DNA from: an uncultured bacterium
GTDB taxonomy: Bacteria > Planctomycetota > UBA1135 > GCA-002686595
Reading direction: 5' to 3'
Assembly (NCBI GenBank): GCA_937896235.1
Contig: CALBMX010000065.1
Location: forward strand, 1 to 60,641
Length of the DNA stretch: 60,641 nt
In this document: piece by piece, positions 26,918 to 36,866 of the stretch
Layout: each line of letters starts with the position of its first letter
Numbering within the stretch: position 1 is the first letter of the stretch
The notes under the pieces: model-generated
Database searches by the model: none
What the model saw: only the letters and a program-made list of their open reading frames with translations
What the model was told of the DNA's origin: nothing
Made by a program: the position numbers and the translations under genes

Positions 26918-27970
26918 TTACTCGGCGGCCTCTTCCTCGACGGCATCTTCCTCGGTCGGCTGAAGCTCGTTGAGGAGGTCCTTGATCATGTCAAGAGTAC
27001 TTTGGTCGATGCCTTCCATGGCTTGCACTTTACCGGCGAACAGCAGTGCGTCCTCTTTGTTCTCAAGGTACTTCCAGCTCCAGTAGGCGCAGTTAGAGTA
27101 CATCTCGCCAGCGATCTTCTGGTCCTTGATGCCCATCTCGTCCAACTTGAGGACTGCCGCTACGGCGTCTGCAAGATCCGTGATCGCGCGAACGCTATCG
27201 CACTGTGCCTTGACAACGATCTCGAAGAGGCCGGACTCGTTTTTGGGGTCCATCTCTTTGGCGACCGTGAGAAGCGCCTCGTCGGTTTCGCCAGCGCCAA
27301 GAAGCGCCTTGATCGAGCGAAGCTTCATGCCACCTTTGTTTTCGGAATCCAGCTCGATGCCCGCGCGGACGATGTCCATCAGGGGAGCTGCGCCGACGGA
27401 ACCTTGGCTCAAGCCTTCGAAGGTGTCCATCACGCGAGCCCAAAGAGCTGCGCGAGTTTCGTCAGTCGCTGTAGCCCACTCGGCTACGAGCGCCTTGGAA
27501 GATGCCAGCTCGGCCTTACCTGACGTCAGCATTTCGCCGAGGTGTTCGTTGTACTTCTCCGGTCCGCCTTCTTGGTACCCCGTACGTCCGAAGACCTCGC
27601 CGTCGGCAGTCATCAAAAGAATCGTCGGGTAGCCGCCGACGTTGTATTTCGCTGCGAGCTCCTGGTTCCGCTCGGGGTTGGGAACCAAGTCCTTGATCGC
27701 TTGGTCGTTCGGGAAGTCCAGAGCGACCAACACGAAACGATCGGCTGCAAAGGTCTCGAATTCTTCAAAGGAGAAGACCTCGTCGTGAAGTTTGATGCAC
27801 CAGTAGCACCAGTCCGAGCCCGTGAAGTCAACCAGAAGGTCTTTGCCCTCTGCTTGAGCGACCTTGACAGCCTCGTCGTAGTCGGCGATCCAGTTGGCCT
27901 CAGCAGCCAAGGTGACGGTCGGTGCCAAGGCAATCATGCCCGCGGCGAGGAAGGTGTTCAGAATCTGCAT
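26918..27970 (-). CDS. Periplasmic thioredoxin-fold protein (CYWC active site)
   Basis: This 350-residue protein has an N-terminal signal peptide (FLAAGMIALAPTVTLAAEA). A thioredoxin-like domain at about residues 25-150 has the active site DWCYWCIKLHDEVF and the cis-Pro loop GGYPTILLM. The rest is an all-alpha region with a TPR-like feel (SIKALLGAGETDEALLTVAKEMDP). The C-terminus is extremely acidic (EDAVEEEAAE). The WCxWC arrangement resembles DsbD-gamma/DUF255-type reductants that deliver electrons to periplasmic thiols; the partner is not encoded nearby. tRNA-His lies upstream on the same strand. Confidence 0.85.
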   Translation of the reverse strand: MQILNTFLAAGMIALAPTVTLAAEANWIADYDEAVKVAQAEGKDLLVDFTGSDWCYWCIKLHDEVFSFEEFETFAADRFVLVALDFPNDQAIKDLVPNPERNQELAAKYNVGGYPTILLMTADGEVFGRTGYQEGGPEKYNEHLGEMLTSGKAELASSKALVAEWATATDETRAALWARVMDTFEGLSQGSVGAAPLMDIVRAGIELDSENKGGMKLRSIKALLGAGETDEALLTVAKEMDPKNESGLFEIVVKAQCDSVRAITDLADAVAAVLKLDEMGIKDQKIAGEMYSNCAYWSWKYLENKEDALLFAGKVQAMEGIDQSTLDMIKDLLNELQPTEEDAVEEEAAE

Positions 27971-28315
27971 GAGATTAGGAGTTTTAGAGTCGTTGTGTAC
28001 CGGAGAGAGGGCCTCGCCGGTGTGAAATATTGTTCCGTGGCTCCCCTGGGCTGTCTCTCGATACCCGGTCTGGGGGATCTAGCTCAGAGAAGATTCGCTC
28101 TCACGCCACCGACGTGGGAAACGGGCGCATAGCCTAATGTCAAACCTACTCGACTACGCTGCGGAATGCACCAAAGGCTTCGTTTTGCCTATGTTTCAAA
28201 CCTAGCTCACACATGCAAACAGGCCAGGCTCTCCTCTGCGACGCAAGTCTCCCAGCGGCTATCCCGATCGGTACAGCCCGTTCTGGGCCTAGCGAGGCGG
28301 CCCAAAGGTCCAGAA

Positions 28316-28393
<78 letters not shown>

Positions 28394-28506
28394 AATTCTG
28401 GAAGAAAGTAGCGCCGCGCCAATGTGTTGTGAAGACATCTCTTTGCGACCTGCACTTTCGTCAGGGGCGAGAGGATCTTCATTGGGCTCCCATTTGTCAA
28501 GCCCTG

Positions 28507-28530
28507 AGCACCAACAGATGGTGCTTTTTG
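28507..28530 (+). terminator. Orphan intrinsic terminator
   Basis: A 7-bp stem AGCACCA/TGGTGCT with loop ACAGA is followed by TTTTG. No plus-strand gene lies upstream within 1.6 kb (the neighbours are minus-strand), so a short untranslated RNA could end here. Confidence 0.45.
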
Positions 28531-28640
28531 CATTCACAAAAGGACTTCCTTCACTTCAGGTTAGTTCCGGACGATAATTAGGGCCATAAGACCGAACCAC
28601 GGCGTGACTGCCGCTTTTCTCCTCAACCACCTCCGGAGCC

Positions 28641-29426
28641 ATGCGCATCCAAACTTCACTGGCCCTCTTTGCACTCCTATTCCTCGGCTCTTGCGGCCTA
28701 CCCAAAGCAGGCTTCTCGCCAAGATATTTAACGCTTGATGTCGAGGGTGACATTCTTGTATCCGAAGGGGGGGCTACCGTTGCGTCGGATATCGAATCCC
28801 TAGGCCTCCAAAAAGACTCAGGCTCTCTCTCACCCCGCCTGGACTTGGAGTGGGGTGCGTTCGAGCTCACCCTCGCAAACTCAAACACAGACCACTCGGG
28901 TATCGGCGTAGCAGATGCATCCCTGGAATTTGGTGGCGGTGATGTCATTCTTCCCGGGGAAAACGTTCAAACAGACTTCGAGTTGGGCCTAACCGAGGTC
29001 ATCATGACTTGGGACCTTGTTCCCGGAGATACTGTAGATCTAAGCATCGGCTTTGGAGCGACACTTGCAGATGTCAAGATGGACATCGCGTCCTTGGACA
29101 ACCCGGGAATCGAATACTCCATGGACGAGTCTCTTCCCATTCCAATGCTCGCGGGTCGGCTTGGTATCGAGCTTGGAGATTTCAGGTTCGAAGCTCTCGC
29201 GGCAGGTCTCTCCGTAAACGTTGATGGAGACTCAGCCACCGTCATCGACATGGATCTCGCCCTGCGGTACAACCTAATCGACATCGGCGGAGGGGTTATG
29301 GGAGCCATCTCCGCTGGCTGGCGCTCGTTTGACCTTCAACTTGACTACAGCGATGACACCGGCGAATCCGTGGATATCGATCTTGGCTTCTCTGGCCCCT
29401 ATTTTGGGATCAGCTTCTGGATCTAG
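28641..29426 (+). CDS. Lipoprotein-signal protein with predicted beta-barrel character
   Basis: This 261-residue protein starts MRIQTSLALFALLFLGSC (lipobox LGSC). The mature part is rich in alternating hydrophobic/polar strands with many Gly and Asp. It ends in FSGPYFGISFWI, an aromatic C-terminus like the closing strand of small outer-membrane barrels. Stretches such as LSIGFGATLADVKMDIASL and MGAISAGWRSFDLQLDYSD fit antiparallel strands. I infer a small outer-membrane-associated barrel, but recognise no family. The lipid signal plus barrel is unusual. A terminator follows directly. Confidence 0.6.
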   Translation: MRIQTSLALFALLFLGSCGLPKAGFSPRYLTLDVEGDILVSEGGATVASDIESLGLQKDSGSLSPRLDLEWGAFELTLANSNTDHSGIGVADASLEFGGGDVILPGENVQTDFELGLTEVIMTWDLVPGDTVDLSIGFGATLADVKMDIASLDNPGIEYSMDESLPIPMLAGRLGIELGDFRFEALAAGLSVNVDGDSATVIDMDLALRYNLIDIGGGVMGAISAGWRSFDLQLDYSDDTGESVDIDLGFSGPYFGISFWI

Positions 29427-29454
29427 GACTCCAACGATTCGAAGCAATCTCGCG

Positions 29455-29492
29455 AAAGGACTCCTCCAAGCCTTGGCCTTGAGGAGTCCTTT
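29455..29492 (+). terminator. Intrinsic terminator of the barrel gene
   Basis: A 12-bp perfect outer stem AAAGGACTCCTC / GAGGAGTCCTTT encloses a short inner CCAAG/CTTGG helix and lies 28 bp after the stop. The T-run is only three long. Confidence 0.75.
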
Positions 29493-29512
29493 GATCTATT
29501 AATAGAGGTGCT

Positions 29513-29965
29513 GTGAGCGAACAAGAGAAGCAACCCGATCCAAAGTCCTCCGACGGCGACTACGCCTGGGATGACTCACGGACTGGAAAAACGGTCGGCA
29601 GCTGGTCCTTTGATGACGAGCGCCACTGGTCGCGCCTGCGCAAGGGCAAAAACAAAGAGGCCATCGACTACTATCGCAAACGAAGTCAGGCGCCTGGCGT
29701 TGCGGAGGGAGGTGGCATTCGATCTTCGTATTGCCTCGAGTGCGAGGGAGTCATTCCCCTCGAGTACGATCAGCGCACCGAAGCCGATCTAAACACAGGT
29801 CAAGTCTGCCCCCACTGCGGAGCGGTCGTCGACCCACGTGTCCGCCGCATGTTCAACTGGGTTGAGATCGATCAACCACCCGCAAGTGACCTCGGCTACT
29901 ACCTTCCCTTTCTCGTCGTCGGCGCGCTCTTGATGACAGCAACCCTCTATTATTTTTGGAGCTGA
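29513..29965 (+). CDS. Zinc-ribbon protein with one C-terminal transmembrane helix
   Basis: This 150-residue protein begins at GTG 29513, with AGAGG 6 bp upstream. The N-terminal half is highly charged (residues 1-65). Two CxxC knuckles, YCLECEG and QVCPHCGA (about residues 77 and 103), form a zinc ribbon. One C-terminal transmembrane helix follows (YYLPFLVVGALLMTATLYYF). The topology suggests a cytoplasmic zinc ribbon tethered to the membrane. It is 10 bp upstream of the ThiF/MoeB-like gene, so they are probably co-transcribed. I do not know the function. Confidence 0.6.
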   Translation: MSEQEKQPDPKSSDGDYAWDDSRTGKTVGSWSFDDERHWSRLRKGKNKEAIDYYRKRSQAPGVAEGGGIRSSYCLECEGVIPLEYDQRTEADLNTGQVCPHCGAVVDPRVRRMFNWVEIDQPPASDLGYYLPFLVVGALLMTATLYYFWS

Positions 29966-29975
29966 TCGATCGCAC

Positions 29976-31031
29976 ATGAGCTCCAACGACACAAGATTTG
30001 ACCGCCAAATTCGATTCGCTCCACTAGGAGAGGTTGGCCAGGCGAGGCTGCAATCCTCGCGCGTGCTTCTCGTGGGAACCGGAGCGCTCGGTGGTGTGAT
30101 TGCGCAGAATCTGGTCCGCTCTGGAGTTGGTGAGCTGATCCTTTGTGACCGGGATATTGTCGAGCTCTCGAACTTACCCCGCCAGGTTCTCTTTGAAGAT
30201 CGGCACGCGGCCGAAAAGTGTCCCAAAGTAAGCGCAGCACTTGAGACTCTATCGCGCATCGGCGGCCCAACAAAACTCCGCGCCGAGGCTTGCCACGTCG
30301 ATGCTGAAAACCTTCCGGAGCTCGCGGCCGGTGTCGACCTCGTCCTGGACGGAACAGATAACTTAGCAACACGCTATTTGATCAACGACTGGAGCGTCTC
30401 CGAGGGGATCCCCTGGGTCTACGGCGGCGTCGTTGGCTCGGGTGGTCTCGTCATGCCTGTCCTTCCCGGCCAGAGCGCATGCTTGCGCTGTATTTTTCCC
30501 GATCCGCCTCCTGCGGGCAGCTTGCCGACATGCGACTCTGCGGGCGTACTCGCGCCTGCCGTTGGTGTGATTGCTTCCATGCAAGCCGGCGCTGCTCTCC
30601 GTATTCTCTGCTCCGAACCAAACGGCACGGAACCCTCGGCCCGCTCCCTTGCCGCCATGGAACCCAAGCTGTTGCAGATTGATGTTTGGACAGGCTCCAT
30701 GCTCGCCGTAGATGCGTCGAGACGCCCCGGGTGCCCCACCTGTGATTTGCGTGAGTTCGACTTCCTCCATGCGCCGGGGGGCCGCGACCCCGTGATTCTC
30801 TGTGGGCGCAATACCGTTCAGATTTCGGGTTCGGGCATCCGGCCCGACTTAGTTGCAATCGCCGCCAGAAGCGTGGCCTTCGCCGACGAGGTCATCAACC
30901 TTGGTGTGCTATTGCGCATCTCTGTAGAGGAGGTGGTCCTCACGCTCTTCCCAGATGGTCGCGCACTTGTCGAAGGTACGGACCAGGTTGACCGCGCCCG
31001 CGCACTTTATGACCGCTATTTAGGGGCATAA
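29976..31031 (+). CDS. ThiF/MoeB/HesA-family E1-like adenylyltransferase
   Basis: This 351-residue protein has the E1-like nucleotide-binding motif LLVGTGALGGVIAQNL near residue 31, followed by the DRDIVELSNLPRQVLF signature. DGTDNLATRYLIND comes next, with the metal pair CLRC (about 167) and GCPTC (about 250), and the PTCDSAGVLAP segment with a candidate adduct Cys. The C-terminal 80 residues (ILCGRNTVQISG ... LFPDGRALVEGTD) are an extra module found in some ThiF-type proteins. These enzymes adenylate the C-terminal Gly-Gly of ThiS or MoaD so that sulfur can be added. No ThiS or MoaD gene is in the window. The following MobA-like gene favours the molybdenum cofactor over thiamine, but weakly. 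Confidence 0.85.
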   Translation: MSSNDTRFDRQIRFAPLGEVGQARLQSSRVLLVGTGALGGVIAQNLVRSGVGELILCDRDIVELSNLPRQVLFEDRHAAEKCPKVSAALETLSRIGGPTKLRAEACHVDAENLPELAAGVDLVLDGTDNLATRYLINDWSVSEGIPWVYGGVVGSGGLVMPVLPGQSACLRCIFPDPPPAGSLPTCDSAGVLAPAVGVIASMQAGAALRILCSEPNGTEPSARSLAAMEPKLLQIDVWTGSMLAVDASRRPGCPTCDLREFDFLHAPGGRDPVILCGRNTVQISGSGIRPDLVAIAARSVAFADEVINLGVLLRISVEEVVLTLFPDGRALVEGTDQVDRARALYDRYLGA

Positions 31032-31035
31032 CCTC

Positions 31036-31743
31036 ATGACACCTGCCACCTCTCCCCGAATCGCCGTTGCGATTCTCGCTGCCGGAGAAAGCCGCCGACT
31101 TGGCGAGCCGAAGGCACTTTGCGAGCTTCCCGGCGGCAAGCCCATCCTGCGCTTGATCAACGAGGTTCGGCGGAGCAGCTGTAACACCCACGCCCTCGAG
31201 GTTGCTGATGCGCTCGGCACTGATTCGGCCGAAAAATGTCGACCGATCGTTGTAACGGGTGCGCACCACGAATCCATAGCCACCGCACTCTCGACCGCGG
31301 GCGAAGATGCTCGTCCCTATGCAGAGGGTGGACAAGTCTTGTTCAACGCCAATTGGCAGCTTGGGCGAACCTCCTCCATTCAACTAGCCGCGCATACCAG
31401 CCCGGGGAGAGACCTTCTCGTGATTCCTGTAGATCACCCACGGATCACATGCGAGATGATCAATCAGCTCGTTGACTCTTGGGTTGCCAATGGAAGTCCC
31501 CGTTGTGGGTGGCTAGCTCCTTTTGTGATTGGGACCTCTGGAGAGCGCCGCTTTGGGCACCCCCTCCTAATCGGCCGCGAGCTAATCCTCGAGCTCCTCG
31601 AGTGGCCTCCCGTCACGCCACTTCGAGAACTTAGACATTTGGCGGCCCCTCTTTTAGCGCTCGAAGTTGACTGTGAGAGCATCCTAGACAATCTCGATAC
31701 GCCGCAGGCGCTGGAAGAGATTCGAAAGATGGACCAAAAATAG
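31036..31743 (+). CDS. MobA/MocA-like nucleotidyltransferase
   Basis: This 235-residue protein starts with the nucleotidyltransferase signature AVAILAAGESRRLGEPKAL (residues 9-27) and has the metal-binding Asp in LVIPVDHPRI. The family transfers CMP or GMP to molybdopterin, or activates sugars. The N-terminal LAAGxSxRxGxPK form is that of MobA/MocA. It starts 5 bp after the E1-like gene and the start is probably coupled to it. The insertion EKCRPIVVTGAHHESIATALS is atypical in position but has the form of the usual VVTG strand. Confidence 0.8.
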   Translation: MTPATSPRIAVAILAAGESRRLGEPKALCELPGGKPILRLINEVRRSSCNTHALEVADALGTDSAEKCRPIVVTGAHHESIATALSTAGEDARPYAEGGQVLFNANWQLGRTSSIQLAAHTSPGRDLLVIPVDHPRITCEMINQLVDSWVANGSPRCGWLAPFVIGTSGERRFGHPLLIGRELILELLEWPPVTPLRELRHLAAPLLALEVDCESILDNLDTPQALEEIRKMDQK

Positions 31744-31747
31744 CGGC

Positions 31748-31776
31748 GCGCGAAAAAGCCCACTGGACTTTCGCGC
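31748..31776. terminator. Hairpin between convergent genes
   Basis: GCGCGAAA (31748-31755) pairs with TTTCGCGC (31769-31776) across a 13-nt loop, between the stops of two convergent genes. There is no clear T-run on the plus side; as a terminator it is weak. Confidence 0.45.
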
Positions 31777-31791
31777 ACGCCTGGAGACGAT

Positions 31792-33000
31792 CTACTGCAC
31801 TTGGATGCGGAGCGGTGCTGTGAGGCTTAGGTTCATCAAATCCACGGCCTGTAGACTCCAGCCTTGGCTTCCCATCCAGGTGCCTCCTGGGTCGGAAGGA
31901 GCCAGGAAGAAGTCAGAGGAAAAGGAACCAGTTCCGTCCGCCACCGCAACGGTGAAACCCGATAGGGCTGTCGCCGCAAGCCACGGATCGAGCGGGTCGA
32001 GGAAGAGCTCGCCAAAGCTTCCCAGCTTAGGTCCTGCACTGTAGCCGGGGTTGCCTGCCGTTAGAACAAGAACGGGCGCTCCGGGAGTAAAGCCACGGCC
32101 CTCGCCGTGGACAAATGCACCGGGACTTGCAACGGCCAGATTCAAAGAGATCGTCGGTGCGCTCACGCCATCCCCTAGGTATGCGATGGCATCCAGCTCT
32201 TCTCCAATCAAGCCAAAGGAGAGCTCCGGCGCAACCAATCCCGGATTGGCTCCCATCCTCAGGATCGACCCATCTACAGCACTTGGCGCTTGCACCGCGA
32301 CATAGAGCTCTCCGCCGATCCACTCCACACCGTGGACATCTCCAATGGGATCCGCCTGGCCGGTCGCTAGAAAGAGCGCATATTCCACGTCCGCCTCGGT
32401 GGCGATTCTCGTCAGGCCACCTCCCGACTCCACCCGCAACACATCCCCATTCTCGACATCCCCCAGCACCGTCCCCGTTTGGGCACCTTGCAGGGAAAAG
32501 AGCAGCCGACCCTGGTCATCAAACGCGACACCATCAATATCGATGTTGCCACCGGGAATCCCCAAGAGCACAAGAAGGGCTACTTCCGGTACAAGGACCT
32601 CGGCCCCAGCGCCCGCTGAGATGCCAAGCACGTCTCCGTCCCGGAATCCCCCATCGTTCGAGAGCAGGGAGAAGGCAAGGCTACCGCGATGCGCCTTGCC
32701 TCCGGGATGGTCTCGAAATGCGAGGGCGTCCACATCTCCAAGGTCAAATCCCGTGAGGGCAAACCAGCCCCCGATTGAAGTTTGAACATAGGGGGGAACA
32801 CCCGCTTCCACCCGAATCAATGAGACGTCGCTGTGCTCGATCAGTGGGACAACGGTCGACACGGCACTGCTTGTTGAAACAACCCAAGGACCGGTGTCCG
32901 TCTGGATTCCAGGTGTTGCGACTGCACTCGTGGCGGCGCTAAGTAGGACTGCCGAGGTTAGTAGAGATCGAAAAGGAGTGGAGAAAGTGGAGTGACACAT
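31792..33000 (-). CDS. Secreted hypothetical protein with a planctomycete-type C-terminal sandwich domain
   Basis: This protein of about 402 residues starts at Met 33000 (MCHSTFSTPFRSLLTSAVLL) with a signal peptide ending in ATSAVA. Residues 30-260 are an unfamiliar beta-rich region with repeated VGVDGVAF/DVDALAF-like turns, suggesting a propeller. The last 100 residues (GFTPGAPVLVLTAGNPG ... LFLDPLDPWLAATALSGFTVAVADGTG ... WMGSQGWSLQAVDLMNLSL) resemble a C-terminal domain I associate with exported planctomycete proteins; that is from memory only. It is probably a surface or periplasmic protein of unknown substrate. The longer 33105 start would put 35 residues before the signal peptide and was rejected. 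Confidence 0.65.
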   Translation of the reverse strand: MCHSTFSTPFRSLLTSAVLLSAATSAVATPGIQTDTGPWVVSTSSAVSTVVPLIEHSDVSLIRVEAGVPPYVQTSIGGWFALTGFDLGDVDALAFRDHPGGKAHRGSLAFSLLSNDGGFRDGDVLGISAGAGAEVLVPEVALLVLLGIPGGNIDIDGVAFDDQGRLLFSLQGAQTGTVLGDVENGDVLRVESGGGLTRIATEADVEYALFLATGQADPIGDVHGVEWIGGELYVAVQAPSAVDGSILRMGANPGLVAPELSFGLIGEELDAIAYLGDGVSAPTISLNLAVASPGAFVHGEGRGFTPGAPVLVLTAGNPGYSAGPKLGSFGELFLDPLDPWLAATALSGFTVAVADGTGSFSSDFFLAPSDPGGTWMGSQGWSLQAVDLMNLSLTAPLRIQVQ

Positions 33001-33174
33001 AGGGGTTCTTGGTGAACTGGGGGTAGAGACGTCGACGCCACGAGCGAGCGCTCGCAAGCGCTGAGAACCTTTTCCAAGTTGGAAGAGCTTCTCAGCTTCA
33101 GGCAACAGACGCCCAGATCCACAAATGGTTACACTCGCTATTCCAATGACTTGTCAACCTCCTAGGTGCTCAGC

Positions 33175-33966
33175 ATGAATCCTTGCTCTCCCTCGTCTCG
33201 CCTCCACATCGGCGTGGGCCTAGTGGTCGTGCTATTAGCCACGGCTTGCGGTGCTCCCCGTACCGCAAGCTCAGACCAAGGTTCCGAGGCCCCAACTCCC
33301 TCACTCAACGATAGCTCCTTTGCAACCCCAACCGCCTGGTGGCCCGCTCGCGATTGGCGCAAGGAACCAAGAGCCGTATTTGAGTCCCACATCCTCACCC
33401 AGCAGTCCCTTCCAAGTAGCGAGCTCAGCACGGAGGCGCGCCAAGAGCTCGGCACCGCCCTAAGGGACGACCCCGACGCGGAAATCCAAATGCGAGCAGC
33501 CCTGCTCCTAGCTGCATCCCGCACGGACACCGCTGACGCGCTCCTGCTGGGCGCTCTTGAGGCCCGGGACGAGATTCCGTCTCGCCATGCCGACGCAGCG
33601 CTTGTCGTGGCAGCGGCGCGCTTAGGCGCATCGTCGCTCCCCGGAATTGACGAGGCCCTGCTCTCCCTCGCGACAGGAGCTAGCCCCCACCCCGACCTGG
33701 AAATCCAAACCGAGTGCGCCCGAGCAGCTTTAGCCCATGGAAAGCGAGAGGCGACCCTGCCCCTACTCGCCATCGCGCGCCTCGGAACTCCCCTTGGAAT
33801 CGAGCGCGACGGCAGCTGGCACACCCCCGAGCTAACCACGTGGTCGAGGACCCGCGCCGCCGAGACTCTCGCCGAGTTCGCAGGCATTCCATGCCCCTAT
33901 CGCGGAGACGCATCCATCGCTGCGCGCGAGCAGGCCTGCCTCGCTCTGGAAGCCGCGCTACCCTAG
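33175..33966 (+). CDS. Lipoprotein with predicted HEAT-like helices
   Basis: This protein of about 263 residues starts MNPCSPSSRLHIGVGLVVVLLATAC, with a lipobox ATAC at about residue 24. A low-complexity Ser/Thr linker precedes about 180 residues of helical repeats (ALLLAASRTDTADALLLGALE, ALVVAAARLGASSLPGIDEALLSL, ARAALAHGKREATLPLLAIARLG) that look like HEAT or Armadillo-type scaffolding. An upstream Met at 33166 adds three residues. Function unknown. It is a stand-alone gene between two minus-strand operons and precedes hsp20. Confidence 0.6.
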   Translation: MNPCSPSSRLHIGVGLVVVLLATACGAPRTASSDQGSEAPTPSLNDSSFATPTAWWPARDWRKEPRAVFESHILTQQSLPSSELSTEARQELGTALRDDPDAEIQMRAALLLAASRTDTADALLLGALEARDEIPSRHADAALVVAAARLGASSLPGIDEALLSLATGASPHPDLEIQTECARAALAHGKREATLPLLAIARLGTPLGIERDGSWHTPELTTWSRTRAAETLAEFAGIPCPYRGDASIAAREQACLALEAALP

Positions 33967-34102
33967 CCCCAATTCACCTGCGCGATGAGTTTTTTAGCCT
34001 GCCGAACTTTTTGGCATTTGCCCCTTGTGACAGAGAACACCTCGTCTCAAAAGCACTTGCGATCGCGATCAGTTTGCGATCGACTGAGAACGGAGGTCCC
34101 CC

Positions 34103-34597
34103 ATGGCAAATACGAGTCTCCTGCCCCGCAACGGCCGACGTGCCGAACTGCGGCGACTTTACCATCTGGCATGGGATCCTTCGTCCCAACCCTCCGGGCT
34201 TGCGGCGCGCGTGGATACGCTCGCCAACGAGCTTCGCTGTTTCTTCGAGGTTGGCTTGGAGGAGGCTTCGGCCCCGACTTCCAGCCGGCCCGCCTCGCTA
34301 GTTTTCGAAGACGACGAGCAGATCCAGATCTGTGTGGATCTCGCCGGAGTTGAACCTGCGGATATCGAAATCTCCCTGTTGAGTCCTGGCGCGCCATTGC
34401 AACTCCTGTGCATCCGCGCCGTGCGTCGAGAAAGAGGGACGACGAGGTCCTTCACGCACACACTCTCTCTAACGAATCCAGTTCAAGTAGAGGAGGTAGA
34501 GGCCAACTTCAAAGAGGGAACTCTGCGAATCCAGTGCCCCAAGCTGAAGCAGAGCACTCGTCGAATCCGGCGGATACCAATCGCCGGCGTCATCTAG
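34103..34597 (+). CDS. Hsp20 / alpha-crystallin family small heat-shock protein
   Basis: This 164-residue protein has an N-terminal extension (1-60) and an alpha-crystallin domain at about 65-155. The domain holds QIQICVDLAGVEPADIEISLL and the family C-terminal motif GTLRIQCPK. Small Hsps hold unfolded proteins in the cytoplasm. The ribosome site GGAGGT is 6 bp before the ATG. The gene is single, with a strong terminator 20 bp downstream. The first beta-strand is short compared with IbpA, but the core fits. Confidence 0.88.
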   Translation: MANTSLLPRNGRRAELRRLYHLAWDPSSQPSGLAARVDTLANELRCFFEVGLEEASAPTSSRPASLVFEDDEQIQICVDLAGVEPADIEISLLSPGAPLQLLCIRAVRRERGTTRSFTHTLSLTNPVQVEEVEANFKEGTLRIQCPKLKQSTRRIRRIPIAGVI

Positions 34598-34617
34598 AAA
34601 CGCAGCGGGTTCAAAAA

Positions 34618-34657
34618 GAGCGCGCCTTCCCTATTGGCAGGGAAGGCGCGCTCCTTT
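34618..34657. terminator. Bidirectional intrinsic terminator
   Basis: A perfect 14-bp stem GAGCGCGCCTTCCC / GGGAAGGCGCGCTC (34618-34653) with an 8-nt loop. The A5 on its left gives a T-run for the minus-strand asnS; the plus side has only CTTTG. It serves hsp20 and asnS. Confidence 0.88.
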
Positions 34658-34690
34658 GTAGGTCGTCGTAGCAAGCGACGGCCAAGAGAC

Positions 34691-36001
<1,311 letters not shown>

Positions 36002-36143
36002 GGCAAAAACACTTGGGAGAGGCCGACGCCCTTGGGGAGTCGGGGACACGTCTTCAAAAAGTAGAGACGAGTTCGTTTCGGGGTGCGGGCCCCGTTGAGG
36101 GCCTCGTCGCTCGCCAGGAGTCGCACTCTAGGCAAAATCGAAG

Positions 36144-36794
36144 CTAGGGAAACATGTTGTAGGCTGGGGTGATCGCAACATCGGCAATGATTCCGTCCTT
36201 CAACAAAACGCGGCCTTTGAAATGGGCCCCGTTGCGCCGAGCCTCGATAACCACATCGCCTGTTCCACCCTCTTTTGCAAGCTCGGCAAGTTCGTCCGTT
36301 GTGGAGACGATCTCTACCTGACCGTAGCCAAGGGCGAGCAACCTGTTGACGATTCGCTCACCGAGACCCGGCTGTAAATTGGGTGGCCTTTGGGTGTCCG
36401 CCTTATTTTGCGTCTCTGCTGCAGCGTGCTCGAGGGTGCGGGTCAGCTTCTCTTCCAGCCGCTTGTTACCGTCGCGAATATCGACGAGCACATGTTCCAA
36501 GCGGCGCATATCCAAGTCATCGCGATCGTCGCGTATCTTGACCAAGGCAGCTTGGATGTCCTCGAGATTGGAGAGCAGCTCCAATTTGGATAGAGCGGCC
36601 GTTTGCTTGACCAACAAGCTCGCAATCCGAACGATACCAGACAAAATCGCGATTCCGATTAGGGCTAGCAGCGGAAGCAACCAGGCACTGCCGGGGGCGG
36701 TGCTGGGGCTCTCAAATAGCGCGAGCGACCTCCATAAGAGGGGGTCGCAAAGGCTTGTGGAGTAAATTTGGAGTATGTGCTCTGGGGCTAACAT
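36144..36794 (-). CDS. Membrane protein with coiled coil, unknown function
   Basis: This 216-residue protein has a transmembrane helix at about residues 33-55 (GSAWLLPLLALIGIAILSGIVRI). A long heptad-rich coiled coil follows (residues 65-130: LELLSNLEDIQAALVKIRDDRDDLDMRRLEHVLV), then a globular C-terminal domain (GERIVNRLLALGYGQVEIVSTTDELAEL). The C-terminus looks like a small alpha/beta or ACT-like sensory domain. I recognise no family. It is divergent from the NhaC-type antiporter, with 70 bp between the starts. Confidence 0.6.
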   Translation of the reverse strand: MLAPEHILQIYSTSLCDPLLWRSLALFESPSTAPGSAWLLPLLALIGIAILSGIVRIASLLVKQTAALSKLELLSNLEDIQAALVKIRDDRDDLDMRRLEHVLVDIRDGNKRLEEKLTRTLEHAAAETQNKADTQRPPNLQPGLGERIVNRLLALGYGQVEIVSTTDELAELAKEGGTGDVVIEARRNGAHFKGRVLLKDGIIADVAITPAYNMFP

Positions 36795-36866
36795 GTGCGC
36801 AGGATAACACGGATGAGGGTCAGATATCTTGCACCCATCGCCTCAAGACCACAGATTGGTGCTCCC

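Noticed and set aside
30363..30858. Minus-strand open frames antisense to the E1-like gene
   Set aside because: They overlap a well-supported gene completely and have no motifs.
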